Assembly: GCF_036226765.1 (NCBI RefSeq)
Contig: NZ_CP109017.1
Location: forward strand, 6,821,001-6,885,000
DNA length: 64,000 nucleotides
Direction of reading: 5' to 3'
Source of the DNA: Streptomyces sp. NBC_00670
GTDB lineage: Bacteria > Actinomycetota > Actinomycetes > Streptomycetales > Streptomycetaceae
The notes below the pieces were generated by a model. That model saw nothing but the letters and a program-made list of their open reading frames with translations, was not told where the DNA came from and searched no databases. Both the position numbers and the translations under genes were made by a program. How positions within the stretch are numbered: the stretch's first letter is position 1; each line of letters opens with the position of its first letter. This document shows positions 53,196 through 62,109 of the stretch, piece after piece.

Positions 53196-53223
53196 TTGTA
53201 CGGACATGCGCTTGTACGGACAT
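53196..53223. promoter_or_regulatory. Direct repeats, candidate IolR/GntR operator
   Basis: TTGTACGGACAT occurs at 53196-53207 and again at 53212-53223, 16 bp apart, just upstream of the iolC -35 and ~30 bp from the rightward TTGACA boxes. A single regulator bound here could control both divergent operons. Confidence 0.6.
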
Positions 53224-53248
53224 TCGGACCTGCTTCTGAAGTGATGTC

Positions 53249-53289
53249 TTGACAAAGTATTGACAGTGGGGTGGCGCAGGGGTTTGTAT
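53249..53289 (+). promoter_or_regulatory. Candidate promoter of the sugar ABC operon
   Basis: Two overlapping TTGACA boxes (53249-53254, 53260-53265); the second is 18 bp from TTGTAT (53284-53289). Transcription would start ~135 nt before the lipoprotein gene. Confidence 0.45.
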
Positions 53290-53430
53290 CCCGTCCCAAC
53301 ACCCCGCCCGAACACCCCGCCCGGACCACGTGCCACGGCCCGGGTACTCTGCCCCGGACCTGTGAGCGGGCACCGACGCCCGCCGCCGTCCCGTTCCCTT
53401 CCCCCGGCCGCACAGTGAGGTGCTGGAAAG

Positions 53431-54447
53431 ATGGACCGCACGAATCACCCCCGCTCCCGCAGAGTCGCGCTCGTCGCCACGGCGGCGATATCGGCCCTGC
53501 TGATAGCCGGCTGCTCCAGCAGCTCGGGCGGGAAGAAGGCCGAGGACGACGCCAAGGGCGCCGCCGCGGGCAAGGCGAGCACCCCCCGCATGACGGTCGC
53601 GCTGGTCACCCACCAGGCGCCCGGCGACACGTTCTGGGACATCGTCCGCAAGGGTGCCGAGGCCGCCGCCGCCAAGGACAACATCAAGCTGATCTACTCC
53701 TCCGACCCGAGCGCGGGCAACCAGGCCAACCTGGTGCAGAACGCCGTCGACCAGAAGGTCGACGGCATCGCCGTCACCCTGGCCAAGCCCGACGCCATGA
53801 AGGACGTCATCGGCAAGGCCGGCGACGCGGACATCCCCGTTGTCGGCCTCAACTCCGGTCTCGCCGACTGGAAGAAGCTCGGCCTGCTGGAGTTCTTCGG
53901 GCAGGACGAGAGCGTGGCGGGCGAGGCGTTCGGCAAGAAGCTCAACGAGGTCGGCGCCAAGAAGGCCGTCTGCGTCGTCCACGAACAGGGCAACGTCGGC
54001 CTCACCCAGCGCTGCGACGGCGTGAAGAAGACCTTCGACGGCGACATCGAGAACCTCTACGTCAACGGCACCGACATGCCGTCCGTGAAGTCCACGATCA
54101 CCGCCAAGCTCAAGCAGGACACCTCCATCGACCACGTCGTCACGCTCGGCGCCCCGTTCGCCATGACGGCCACGCAGTCCGTCGGCGACGCCGGCAGCAA
54201 GGCGAAGATCGCCACCTTCGACCTCAACAAGGACCTCACCGGCGCCATCAAGAAGGGCACCATCGAGTTCGCCGTCGACCAGCAGCCCTACCTCCAGGGC
54301 TACCTCGCCGTGGACTCCCTGTGGCTGTACAAGAACAACGGCAACTACAGCGGCGGCGGTGAGCAGCCGGTGCTGACCGGCCCGGCCTTCGTCGACAAGT
54401 CCAACGTCGACAAGATCTCGGAGTTCGCCGCGAAGGGCACCCGGTGA
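53431..54447 (+). CDS. Sugar (probably inositol) ABC substrate-binding lipoprotein
   Basis: 338 aa. Lipoprotein signal with lipobox LIAGC (Cys28). The mature part is a Periplasmic_binding_4 protein: MTVALVTHQAPGDTFWDIVR, NQANLVQNAVDQKVDGIAVT, DIPVVGLNSGL, FFGQDESVAGEAFGKKL and DQQPYLQGYLAVDSLWLY. Its position divergent from iolC and in an operon with an IolE-like protein points to myo-inositol as ligand. The permease gene overlaps its stop. Confidence 0.9.
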   Translation: MDRTNHPRSRRVALVATAAISALLIAGCSSSSGGKKAEDDAKGAAAGKASTPRMTVALVTHQAPGDTFWDIVRKGAEAAAAKDNIKLIYSSDPSAGNQANLVQNAVDQKVDGIAVTLAKPDAMKDVIGKAGDADIPVVGLNSGLADWKKLGLLEFFGQDESVAGEAFGKKLNEVGAKKAVCVVHEQGNVGLTQRCDGVKKTFDGDIENLYVNGTDMPSVKSTITAKLKQDTSIDHVVTLGAPFAMTATQSVGDAGSKAKIATFDLNKDLTGAIKKGTIEFAVDQQPYLQGYLAVDSLWLYKNNGNYSGGGEQPVLTGPAFVDKSNVDKISEFAAKGTR

Positions 54448-55523
54448 TGGGCATGACCCAGCAGGCAGCGCCGGCGGCGGACTCGCCGCCGGCCTCCGGC
54501 TCCGGGCAGCGCGACGGCCGTACCCGGCAGCGCTCGCTGGCGCTGCGGCTGCTCGCCCGGCCCGAGGTCGGCGTCTTCCTCGGCGCCGTCGCGGTGTTCG
54601 TGTTCTTCTTCGTGATGGCGCCGACCGTGCGCCAGGGCAGCTCGATGGCCACCGTCCTCTACCAGGCGTCCACCATCGGCATCATGGCCCTCCCCGTGGC
54701 GCTGCTGATGATCGGCGGCGAGTTCGACCTGTCGGCCGGTGTCGCCGTGATCAGCTCGGCGCTGACCGCGGCCATGATCAGCTTCCAGCTCACCATGAAC
54801 GTCTGGGTGGGCGTGCTCGTCGCGCTGGTGCTCTCCCTGGCCGTCGGGGCCTTCAACGGCTGGATGATGGTCCGCACCGGACTGCCCAGCTTCCTGGTGA
54901 CCCTCGGCACCTTCCTCGGCCTCCAGGGCGTCAACCTGGCCGTCACCAAGCTGGTCACCGGCAACGTCGCCACCGACGACATCAGCGACATGGACGGCTT
55001 CGACCAGGCCAAGAGCGTCTTCTCCTCCTCCTTCCACCTCGGCGACGTCCAGGTGAAGATCACCGTGGTGTGGTGGCTGGTGTTCGCCGCGCTGGCCACC
55101 TGGGTGCTGCTGCGTACCAAGTACGGCAACTGGATCTTCGCCGTCGGCGGCAACCAGGACAGCGCCCGCGCGGTCGGCGTGCCGGTGAGGTTCACCAAGA
55201 TCTCGCTGTTCATGCTGGTCGGCTTCGGCGCCTGGTTCGTCGGCATGCACCAGCTGTTCGCGTTCAACACCGTGCAGTCCGGCGAGGGCGTCGGCCAGGA
55301 GCTCATCTACATCGCCGCCGCCGTGATCGGCGGCTGTCTGCTCACCGGCGGCTACGGCTCCGCGATCGGGCCGGTCTTCGGCGCCTTCATGTTCGGCATG
55401 GTGAGCCAGGGCATCGTCTTCGCCGGCTGGAACCCCGACTGGTTCAAGGCCTTCCTCGGCGTGATGCTCCTCGGGGCCACCCTCATCAATCTGTGGGTCC
55501 GCCAGTCGGCGGCCCGGAGGTGA
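54447..55523 (+). CDS. Sugar ABC transporter permease (BPD_transp_2)
   Basis: 358 aa with ~9-10 membrane helices. RbsC/YjfF-type signature: LMIGGEFDLSAGVAVISSAL, LPSFLVTLGTFLGLQGVNLA, the cytoplasmic EAA-like NWIFAVGGNQDSARAVGVPV, and IAAAVIGGCLLTGGYGSAIG. ATG 54447 overlaps the preceding TGA (GTGATG); GTG 54444 is the alternative. Forms the channel for the sugar delivered by the upstream lipoprotein. Confidence 0.92.
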   Translation: MGMTQQAAPAADSPPASGSGQRDGRTRQRSLALRLLARPEVGVFLGAVAVFVFFFVMAPTVRQGSSMATVLYQASTIGIMALPVALLMIGGEFDLSAGVAVISSALTAAMISFQLTMNVWVGVLVALVLSLAVGAFNGWMMVRTGLPSFLVTLGTFLGLQGVNLAVTKLVTGNVATDDISDMDGFDQAKSVFSSSFHLGDVQVKITVVWWLVFAALATWVLLRTKYGNWIFAVGGNQDSARAVGVPVRFTKISLFMLVGFGAWFVGMHQLFAFNTVQSGEGVGQELIYIAAAVIGGCLLTGGYGSAIGPVFGAFMFGMVSQGIVFAGWNPDWFKAFLGVMLLGATLINLWVRQSAARR

Positions 55524-55529
55524 CCACCC

Positions 55530-56423
55530 ATGACCACCGCTGACCCCAAGAAGAGCACCGCACCGGCCGACGCGGACGTCTCACCGCTCGTCGAACTGCG
55601 CGGCGCCGGGAAGTCGTACGGCAACATCCGCGCCCTGCACGGCGTCGACCTCACCGTCCACCCCGGCCGGGTGACCTGCGTGCTCGGCGACAACGGCGCC
55701 GGCAAGTCCACCCTCATCAAGATCATCTCCGGGCTGCACCAGCACACCGAGGGCGAGTTCCTCGTCGACGGCGCCCCCGTCCGGTTCGGCACCCCGCGCG
55801 AGGCCCTCGCCAAGGGCATCGCCACCGTCTACCAGGACCTCGCCACCGTGCCGCTGATGCCGGTGTGGCGGAACTTCTTCCTCGGCTCCGAGATGACCAA
55901 GGGCCCCTGGCCCGTACGGCGCCTCGACATCGCCCGCATGAAGCGGACCGCCGACGAGGAACTGCGCAACATGGGCATCGTCCTGGACGACCTGGAACAG
56001 CCCATCGGCACCCTCTCCGGCGGCCAGCGCCAGTCCGTCGCCATCGCCCGCGCCGTCTACTTCGGCGCCCGCGTCCTCATCCTCGACGAGCCCACCGCCG
56101 CCCTCGGCGTCAAGCAGTCCGGGGTGGTCCTCAAGTACATCGCCGCCGCCCGCGACCGCGGCCTCGGCGTCATCTTCATCACCCACAACCCCCACCACGC
56201 CTACATGGTCGGCGACCACTTCAGCGTGCTGCGCCTCGGCACCCTGGAACTGTCCGCCGCCCGCAGCGAGGTGAGCCTGGAGGAACTGACCAACCACATG
56301 GCGGGCGGCGCGGAACTGGCCGCCCTCAAGCACGAACTCGCACAGGTCAGCGGCGTGGACGTCGAGGAACTCCCCGGGACTCCGGACGTCCAGGCACCGG
56401 TGAAGGCAACAGGCAACCCCTGA
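55530..56423 (+). CDS. Sugar ABC transporter ATP-binding protein
   Basis: 297 aa with one ABC domain, unlike the tandem RbsA type: Walker A GDNGAGKSTLIK, signature LSGGQRQSVAIARAV, Walker B VLILDEPTAALG, H-loop IFITHNPHHAY. The C-terminal ~50 residues are an acidic extension. It begins 6 bp after the permease gene and would work as a homodimer with it. Confidence 0.92.
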   Translation: MTTADPKKSTAPADADVSPLVELRGAGKSYGNIRALHGVDLTVHPGRVTCVLGDNGAGKSTLIKIISGLHQHTEGEFLVDGAPVRFGTPREALAKGIATVYQDLATVPLMPVWRNFFLGSEMTKGPWPVRRLDIARMKRTADEELRNMGIVLDDLEQPIGTLSGGQRQSVAIARAVYFGARVLILDEPTAALGVKQSGVVLKYIAAARDRGLGVIFITHNPHHAYMVGDHFSVLRLGTLELSAARSEVSLEELTNHMAGGAELAALKHELAQVSGVDVEELPGTPDVQAPVKATGNP

Positions 56424-56437
56424 AGGGACCGTGTGAC

Positions 56438-57358
56438 ATGACCGGCAGCGCTTCCCCCGCACCCGCCCTGGACCGCATCCGGGTCGGCTCCGCCCCCGAC
56501 TCCTGGGGCGTCTGGTTCCCGGACGATCCCCGGCAGGTGCCCTGGCAGCGCTTCCTCGACGAGGTCGCCGAGGCCGGCTACTCCTGGATCGAGCTCGGCC
56601 CCTACGGCTACCTCCCCACCGACCCGGCCCGGCTCACCGCGGAGGTGGACCGGCGGAACCTGAAGGTCTCCGCCGGCACCATCTTCTGCGGACTGCACCG
56701 GGGCCCCGCCGAGTGGGACGCCACCTGGGAGCAGGTGAGCCGCGTCGCCGCCCTCACCCGCGCCATGGGCGCGGGGCACCTCGTCGTCATCCCGTCCTTC
56801 TGGCGCGACGACAAGACCGCCGAGATCCTCGAGCCCGCCGAACTCACCGCCGAGCAGTGGACCCACCTCACCCGGGGCATGGAACGCCTGGGCCGCGAGG
56901 TCAAGGACACCTACGGTCTCGACATCGTCGTCCACCCGCACGCCGACACCCACATCGACACCGAGGAGCACGTCGAACGGTTCCTCGACGCCACCGACCC
57001 CGCGCTGGTCAACCTGTGCCTGGACACCGGGCACTACGCCTACTGCGGGGGCGACAGCGTCAAGCTGATCGAGACGTACGGCGAGCGGATCGGCTACCTC
57101 CACCTCAAGCAGGTCGACCCGGACGTCCTCGCGGGCGTCGTCGCGGGCGGGGTGCCGTTCGGGCCCGCGGTGGCCCGGGGGGTGATGTGCGAGCCGCCGG
57201 GAGGTGTGCCGGAGCTGGGGCCGGTGCTCACGGCGGCGCAGAAGCTCGACGTGGACCTGTTCGCGATCGTCGAGCAGGACATGTATCCGTGCGCACCGGA
57301 CAGGCCGTTGCCGATCGCGGTGCGGACGCGGAGGTTCCTGCGGTCCTGCGGGGCGTGA
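56438..57358 (+). CDS. IolE/IolI-like sugar isomerase/epimerase (AP endonuclease-2 fold)
   Basis: 306 aa TIM barrel. Motifs: GSAPDSWGVWFPDDPRQVPW (the IolE-like start), EAGYSWIELGPYGYLP, metal-site region VVHPHADTHIDTEEHVERF, LCLDTGHYAYCGGD and LHLKQVD. The opening resembles inosose dehydratase IolE, which converts scyllo-inosose to the diketone; IolI (inosose isomerase) is the alternative. ATG at 56438 with AAGGGACC upstream. Last gene of the transporter operon. Confidence 0.87.
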   Translation: MTGSASPAPALDRIRVGSAPDSWGVWFPDDPRQVPWQRFLDEVAEAGYSWIELGPYGYLPTDPARLTAEVDRRNLKVSAGTIFCGLHRGPAEWDATWEQVSRVAALTRAMGAGHLVVIPSFWRDDKTAEILEPAELTAEQWTHLTRGMERLGREVKDTYGLDIVVHPHADTHIDTEEHVERFLDATDPALVNLCLDTGHYAYCGGDSVKLIETYGERIGYLHLKQVDPDVLAGVVAGGVPFGPAVARGVMCEPPGGVPELGPVLTAAQKLDVDLFAIVEQDMYPCAPDRPLPIAVRTRRFLRSCGA

Positions 57359-57390
57359 GGCGTCCCTGCGGGGCGTCGGCCGGTGAGCGG

Positions 57391-57708
57391 TCAGGCGTGG
57401 CGGCCGTCCGGGCCCATCGGCTCGTCGAACGCGTGGGTGCCGGTGCCGCTGCCGCCCCTGCCGTAGCCGCGGCTCCGGCGGTGCCGGCGGCGGCTGCGGT
57501 GCGCGCTGTTCAGCGCGGTGGCCATGCCGAGGCTGAACAGCAGGGCGAGGGCGAGGCCGGCGCAGAAGAGGGCGAGGGCGTTCATCGTGGCGATGTGGTT
57601 GCCCAGCACGGAGACGGAGTACTCGGGGCCGCCCCCGAGGTTGTCGGCGATCGCGAGGCCGGTGAAGGCCGCGGTGGCCGCGAGGAGGAGCAGTCCGAGG
57701 ACCAGCAT
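57391..57708 (-). CDS. Small two-helix membrane protein
   Basis: 105 aa. Two predicted membrane helices (LVLGLLLLAATAAFTGLAIA and MNALALFCAGLALALLFSLG) and a basic cytoplasmic tail (RSRRRHRRSRGYGRGG). The external loop is GGGPEYSVSVLGNHIATM. ATG at 57708 is preferred over 57717 because GAGGGG sits 9 nt upstream of it. Function unknown; similar small proteins are common in Streptomyces. Confidence 0.75.
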   Translation of the reverse strand: MLVLGLLLLAATAAFTGLAIADNLGGGPEYSVSVLGNHIATMNALALFCAGLALALLFSLGMATALNSAHRSRRRHRRSRGYGRGGSGTGTHAFDEPMGPDGRHA

Positions 57709-57810
57709 GCGAGTCATCCCCTCGGGTGGGAGTTTTGTCCGGATTGTGTTCGGTGTGCCGAGTACCCAGTCGCTCCGCGGGGTACCGGGTGTGTCGGGGT
57801 GCAGGGGGCT

Positions 57811-58003
57811 TTCTTTCGCCCCCGCCGCCCCTACCCTTCCCGTCCCTTCAAGGGGCTCCGCCCCTTGGACCCCGAAACGGGGCTTCGCCCCGTTGCGCAG
57901 TTCCCCGCGCCCCTATCCAGGGGCGCGGGGAACTGCGCGATCTTTTGGGGGTCCGGGGGCTTGCCCCCGGGTTGGGACGGGAAGGGGCGGCGGGGGCGAG
58001 AAA
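57811..58003. repeat. Composite palindromic element (A-C-B-A'), copy 8
   Basis: A module 57811-57874, C hairpin ACGGGGC-TTC-GCCCCGT (57877-57893), B hairpin with perfect 20-bp arms GCGCAGTTCCCCGCGCCCCT (57895-57914 and 57919-57938) and an inverted A' (57946-58003) that abuts the stop of the leftward 71-aa gene. It has the same architecture as the element at 5026-5279, without D. Confidence 0.9.
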
Positions 58004-58006
58004 ACT

Positions 58007-58222
58007 TCACGCCGTCACATAGTGGTGGGCGTCCGCGCCGCGCCATTTGACCCAGGCCGGGTCGTCCAGCAATTCCTCCGCATCCGGCAGACCCGCCCGC
58101 CCCAGGAACTCGACCAGGTCCTCGTCGGAGAACGCCACCCCCAGACTCTCCCCACGCGCGGTCACGCGCCGGCCCCCCGACCCCAGCGGCGGATGAACGA
58201 TCACAGGTGCACGCCCGGACAT
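58007..58222 (-). CDS. Small hypothetical protein
   Basis: 71 aa. Mostly soluble: VIVHPPLGSGGRRVTARGES then an acidic helix FSDEDLVEFLGRAGLPDAEE and a C-terminal WVKWRGADAHHYVTA. GGAG precedes the ATG closely. No known domain recognised; regular codon use and a terminator-like element at its stop support a real gene. Divergent from the mycothiol dehydrogenase gene. Confidence 0.7.
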   Translation of the reverse strand: MSGRAPVIVHPPLGSGGRRVTARGESLGVAFSDEDLVEFLGRAGLPDAEELLDDPAWVKWRGADAHHYVTA

Positions 58223-58268
58223 GTCTCCAGCATCGTCCCGTCGGCGACACCCCGCATCCCCACGTCCC

Positions 58269-58294
58269 GGAATGCGTGAAGATCATAGGGTGTC
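58269..58294 (+). promoter_or_regulatory. Candidate SigR-type promoter of the mscR-like gene
   Basis: GGAAT (58269-58273), an 18-bp spacer and GTC (58292-58294). The Streptomyces SigR thiol-stress consensus is GGGAAT-N18-GTT. Placed ~45 bp before the start codon of a mycothiol-dependent enzyme, as would suit SigR control. Confidence 0.45.
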
Positions 58295-58338
58295 GGCACC
58301 CCGGCACCACCCCGGCAGCGACGGAAGGCAGCAGCACC

Positions 58339-59427
58339 ATGGCCCAGGAAGTACGCGGCGTGATCGCACCCGGCAAGGACGAACCCGTCCGCATCGAGAC
58401 GATCGTGGTGCCGGACCCCGGTCCGGGCGAGGCGGTGGTGGACATCCGGGCCTGCGGCGTCTGCCACACCGACCTGCACTACAAGCAGGGCGGCATCAGC
58501 GACGACTACCCGTTCCTCCTCGGCCACGAGGCCTCCGGCGTCGTCGAGTCCGTCGGCGAGGGCGTCACCGACCTGGCCCCCGGCGACTTCGTCATCCTCA
58601 ACTGGCGCGCGGTGTGCGGCCAGTGCCGCGCGTGTCTGCGCGGCCGCCCCTGGTACTGCTTCGACACCCACAACGCGAAGCAGCGGATGACCCTCGCCTC
58701 CACCGGCCAGGAACTCTCCCCGGCGCTCGGCATCGGCGCCTTCGCCGACAAGACCCTGGTCGCCGCCGGCCAGTGCACCAAGGTCGACCCTGCGGTCGCC
58801 CCCGAGGTCGCCGGACTGCTCGGCTGCGGCGTCATGGCCGGCATCGGCGCCGCGCTCAACACCGGCAACGTCGGCCGCGGCGACTCCGTCGCCGTCATCG
58901 GCTGCGGCGGCGTCGGCGACGCGGCGATCGCCGGGTCCCGGCTGGCGGGCGCCGCGAAGATCATCGCCGTCGACATCGACCCCCGCAAGCTGGAGACGGC
59001 GAAGAAGCTCGGCGCCACCCACACCGTCAACTCCCGCGAGAGCGACCCCATCGAGGCGGTCCGCGAGCTGACCGGCGGCTTCGGCGCCGACGTCGTCATC
59101 GAGGCCGTCGGCCGCCCGGAGACGTACAAGCAGGCCTTCTACGCCCGCGACCTGGCCGGCACCGTCGTCCTCGTCGGCGTGCCCACCCCCGAGATGAAGC
59201 TCGAACTGCCGCTGCTCGACGTGTTCGGCCGCGGCGGCGCGCTGAAGTCCTCCTGGTACGGCGACTGCCTGCCCTCCCGCGACTTCCCCATGCTCATCGA
59301 CCTGCACCTCCAGGGCCGCCTGGACCTCGGCGCCTTCGTCACCGAGACGATCGCCCTCGACGGCGTCGAGCAGGCCTTCGAGCGGATGCACCAGGGCGAC
59401 GTGCTGCGCTCGGTGGTGACGCTCTGA
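58339..59427 (+). CDS. mscR: S-(hydroxymethyl)mycothiol dehydrogenase
   Basis: 362 aa zinc-dependent medium-chain dehydrogenase. Catalytic zinc site ACGVCHTDLHY and GHEASG; structural zinc lobe CGQCRACLRGRPWYC; NAD site VIGCGGVGDAAIAGSRLAGA; VDIDPRKLETAKKLGA. These match the mycothiol-dependent formaldehyde dehydrogenase of actinobacteria, which oxidises S-hydroxymethyl-mycothiol to S-formyl-mycothiol. The MBL gene overlaps its stop by 1 bp, the usual arrangement. Confidence 0.93.
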   Translation: MAQEVRGVIAPGKDEPVRIETIVVPDPGPGEAVVDIRACGVCHTDLHYKQGGISDDYPFLLGHEASGVVESVGEGVTDLAPGDFVILNWRAVCGQCRACLRGRPWYCFDTHNAKQRMTLASTGQELSPALGIGAFADKTLVAAGQCTKVDPAVAPEVAGLLGCGVMAGIGAALNTGNVGRGDSVAVIGCGGVGDAAIAGSRLAGAAKIIAVDIDPRKLETAKKLGATHTVNSRESDPIEAVRELTGGFGADVVIEAVGRPETYKQAFYARDLAGTVVLVGVPTPEMKLELPLLDVFGRGGALKSSWYGDCLPSRDFPMLIDLHLQGRLDLGAFVTETIALDGVEQAFERMHQGDVLRSVVTL

Positions 59428-60056
59428 TGGCCGCGCGCATCGACCACCTGGTCACCTCCGGCCAGTTCACCCTCGACGGCGGCACCTGGGACGTCGACAA
59501 CAACGTGTGGATCGTCGGCGACGACCACGAGGCGGTCGTCATCGACGCCGCGCACGACGTCGACGCCATCGTCGAGGCGCTCGGCGGCCGCCGGCTGCGG
59601 GCCATCGTCTGCACCCACGCCCACAACGACCACGTGGGCGCCGCGCCCGCCCTCGCCGAGCGCACCGGCGCCGTGATCTGGCTGCACCCCGACGACCTGC
59701 CGCTGTGGAAGCTGACCCACCCCGACCGGCTCCCGGACCACTGGCTGGACGACGGCCAGGTCCTGGAGGCCGCCGGCGCCGACCTGACCGTGCTGCACAC
59801 ACCCGGGCACGCGCCGGGCGCGGTCTGCCTGTACGACCCCGGGCTCGGCACGGTCTTCACCGGCGACACCCTCTTCCAGGGCGGTCCGGGCGCCACCGGG
59901 CGGTCGTACTCGCACTTCCCGACCATCGTCGACTCCATCCGGGACCGGCTGCTCACGCTGCCGCCCGGGACGGTGGTCCGCACCGGCCACGGCGACAGCA
60001 CCACGATCGGCGCCGAGGCCCCGCACCTGGAGGAATGGATCGCCCGCGGGCACTGA
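59427..60056 (+). CDS. MBL-fold hydrolase partner of MscR
   Basis: 209 aa metallo-beta-lactamase fold: zinc motif CTHAHNDHVGAAP, HTPGHAPGAVCLY, FTGDTLFQGGPGAT and a late GHGDST. It starts inside the mscR stop (TGATG), so the two are translationally coupled. In actinobacteria this pair is widespread and the MBL protein is thought to hydrolyse S-formyl-mycothiol; that role is inferred from context. Confidence 0.9.
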   Translation: MAARIDHLVTSGQFTLDGGTWDVDNNVWIVGDDHEAVVIDAAHDVDAIVEALGGRRLRAIVCTHAHNDHVGAAPALAERTGAVIWLHPDDLPLWKLTHPDRLPDHWLDDGQVLEAAGADLTVLHTPGHAPGAVCLYDPGLGTVFTGDTLFQGGPGATGRSYSHFPTIVDSIRDRLLTLPPGTVVRTGHGDSTTIGAEAPHLEEWIARGH

Positions 60057-60106
60057 TCCGCGCCGGGCACTGTGCCGGGTGATCACCGCGCGGTACGTTC
60101 GGAGCC

Positions 60107-60904
60107 ATGACTGCGACGGCTGCGGGACGGTTCGACGGGTACGGCGCGCTGATCACCGGCGCGGCACGGGGGATCGGGGCGGCCACCGCACGGCGGCTCG
60201 CCGAGGAGGGCGCCCGCGTCCTCGTCACCGACATCGACGCGGCGGCGGCCGAGGGGACGGCCGCCGGGCTGCGTGCCGAGGGACTGGCCGCCGAGGCGTA
60301 CGGCTGCGACGTGGCGGACCGGGCGTCGGTGGAGGCCGCCGTCGCCCGCGCCGTCGAGGCCTTCGGCGCGCTCGACGTGCTGGTCAACAACGCCTACCAC
60401 TGCGCTCCCGACGCCCCGCTCTTCGAGGACGAGCCCGACGAGAACTGGGCCCTCGACCTGGACGTCACCCTCACCGGCGCCTACCGGTGCAGCAGGGCCG
60501 CGCTGCCGCATCTGGTGGCCTCCGGACGCGGTGCCGTCGTCACCATCGGCTCGGTCAACGGGCTCCAGGACTTCGGCAACCACGCCTACAGCGCCGCCAA
60601 GGCGGGGCTCGTCTCCCTCACCCGTACGCTCGCCGGGCACGCCGGACCGCGCGGGGTGCGCGTCAACCTCGTGGCGCCCGGCACGGTCCGCACCCCCGCC
60701 TGGGCCGACCGCCCCCAGGCCCTGGCCGCCGCCGCGGAGGTCTACCCGCTGGGCCGGGTCGGCGAGCCCGAGGACATCGCGGCCGCCGTCGCCTTCCTCG
60801 CCTCCCGCGACGCGGCCTGGATCACCGGTACGACGCTGTGCGTGGACGGCGGCGTGACGGCGGTCAACACGGGGTTCAAGGGCATCCGGCACCGGCTGTC
60901 CTGA
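60107..60904 (+). CDS. SDR family oxidoreductase
   Basis: 265 aa classical short-chain dehydrogenase: ALITGAARGIGAATARRLAE (TGxxxGxG), VTDID, LVNNAY, and catalytic IGSVNG...YSAAKAGLVS with Tyr and Lys, then VAPGTVRTPAW and the C-terminal ITGTTLCVDGGVTAV. The acidic residue after strand 2 (Asp in VTDID) favours NAD. Substrate unknown. It follows the MscR/MBL pair after ~50 bp and could be co-transcribed. Confidence 0.92.
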   Translation: MTATAAGRFDGYGALITGAARGIGAATARRLAEEGARVLVTDIDAAAAEGTAAGLRAEGLAAEAYGCDVADRASVEAAVARAVEAFGALDVLVNNAYHCAPDAPLFEDEPDENWALDLDVTLTGAYRCSRAALPHLVASGRGAVVTIGSVNGLQDFGNHAYSAAKAGLVSLTRTLAGHAGPRGVRVNLVAPGTVRTPAWADRPQALAAAAEVYPLGRVGEPEDIAAAVAFLASRDAAWITGTTLCVDGGVTAVNTGFKGIRHRLS

Positions 60905-61026
60905 ACGGCTCCCGGGAACCCGGCCCCGGTGTGCAACCGCCGGGCGCCCTCGCGTGTCTACCTGGACGAGTCCGTACCGTCCCGGAGGTACCGGGAGTGG
61001 GAGGACGGGGCAGGGGGAAGCGTGCC

Positions 61027-61734
61027 ATGAGGGACATCCTGGGCGACGCCCGCAGACGGACCGTCGTCGCGCTCGGCATCACCTCACTGGTGACACCGCT
61101 CACGCTCGCGCTCGGGGCAGCGCCCGCGACCGCCGCGAGCTGTACGACGTCGACCGGGCCGTACCAGAAGCAGGTGGAGAGGTTCCTGGGCCGGCCGGTG
61201 AACGGCAAGCAGTCCGCCGCCGACTGCAAGGCGATCCGCGCCTTCCAGACCAAGCACGGCATCACCCCGAACATCGGCTACGCCGGCCCCGTCACCTGGG
61301 GCGTGATGGACCTCATGAACAAGCAGAAGGCGGTCGGCAAGAACCCCAACAAGGCCGGCAAGTGCCCCGTCAACAAGGGCCGCATCGCCTGCGTCGACCT
61401 CACGCTGCAACTCAGCTGGATCCAGGACGGCAAGAACCTCGTGTACGGTCCGGTGCCGGTGCGGACCGGGCGCAACGGGTACGAGACCCGCACCGGCCTG
61501 AAGAAGATCTACTGGCGCCACATCGACCACGTGTCGTCGATCTACCACGTGGCCATGCCGTACAGCCAGTTCTTCGACGGCGGTGAGGCCTTCCACTCGG
61601 TCGGCGTCAGCATGTGGAACCCGCCGGGCTCGCACGGCTGCGTCAACATGACGACGAAGGACGCGAAGAAGTACTGGTCGCTGCTGAGGAACGGTGACGA
61701 TGTGTACGTGTACGGGCGCAAGCCGGGTACGTGA
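61027..61734 (+). CDS. Secreted L,D-transpeptidase
   Basis: 235 aa. Signal peptide cleaved near ATA-AS (residue ~37), a peptidoglycan-binding-like segment (~44-100: QVERFLGRPVNGKQSAADCK, AIRAFQTKHGIT), then a YkuD catalytic domain with His190-x-x-Gly and SHGCVNM (His203, Cys205). These enzymes make 3-3 peptidoglycan cross-links. Several extra Cys (39, 67, 113, 122) may form disulfides outside the cell. GGGGGAAG lies ~7 nt before the ATG. Confidence 0.93.
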   Translation: MRDILGDARRRTVVALGITSLVTPLTLALGAAPATAASCTTSTGPYQKQVERFLGRPVNGKQSAADCKAIRAFQTKHGITPNIGYAGPVTWGVMDLMNKQKAVGKNPNKAGKCPVNKGRIACVDLTLQLSWIQDGKNLVYGPVPVRTGRNGYETRTGLKKIYWRHIDHVSSIYHVAMPYSQFFDGGEAFHSVGVSMWNPPGSHGCVNMTTKDAKKYWSLLRNGDDVYVYGRKPGT

Positions 61735-61867
61735 GGCGGCGTGCGGAGTGACGCGCGCCACCTCCGCACCGCTGCTGAGCTGGGGTGATGAGCTTCACGC
61801 ACCCAAATGCCGGAATACGTAGGATTGCTCACAACGCCTTCACGCCGGGACTCGTATGCTTCACGGC

Positions 61868-62041
61868 ATGTCCACCACTCCTGGGCCGGCCGTCGAGAGG
61901 TCGGCCGACGAAGTCAACGACGAGATCCGTGCGTTGTGGCGCCGGTCGGGCGGCACGCTGACGGGTGAGCAGCGCGAGGAGTACCAGCGGCTCGTCATGG
62001 AATGGGCCACCGCGGTACCGCAGCCCCGCCGAGCGGCCTGA
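61868..62041 (+). CDS. 57-aa hypothetical protein, probably leaderless
   Basis: 57 aa, soluble and helical: VERSADEVNDEIRALWRRSG then LTGEQREEYQRLVMEWATAV. No domain recognised; the pattern is that of small conserved Streptomyces proteins. There is no SD before the ATG, but TATGCT (61855-61860) lies 7 nt upstream, consistent with a leaderless transcript. A hairpin at 62110-62135 may terminate it. Confidence 0.65.
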   Translation: MSTTPGPAVERSADEVNDEIRALWRRSGGTLTGEQREEYQRLVMEWATAVPQPRRAA

Positions 62042-62109
62042 CACGTCAGGGGTTCCCCCTTTCCCCCGGTGGGGCGCGATCGAGCCCGGGGGTTCGGGTG
62101 CGTTGGCGG

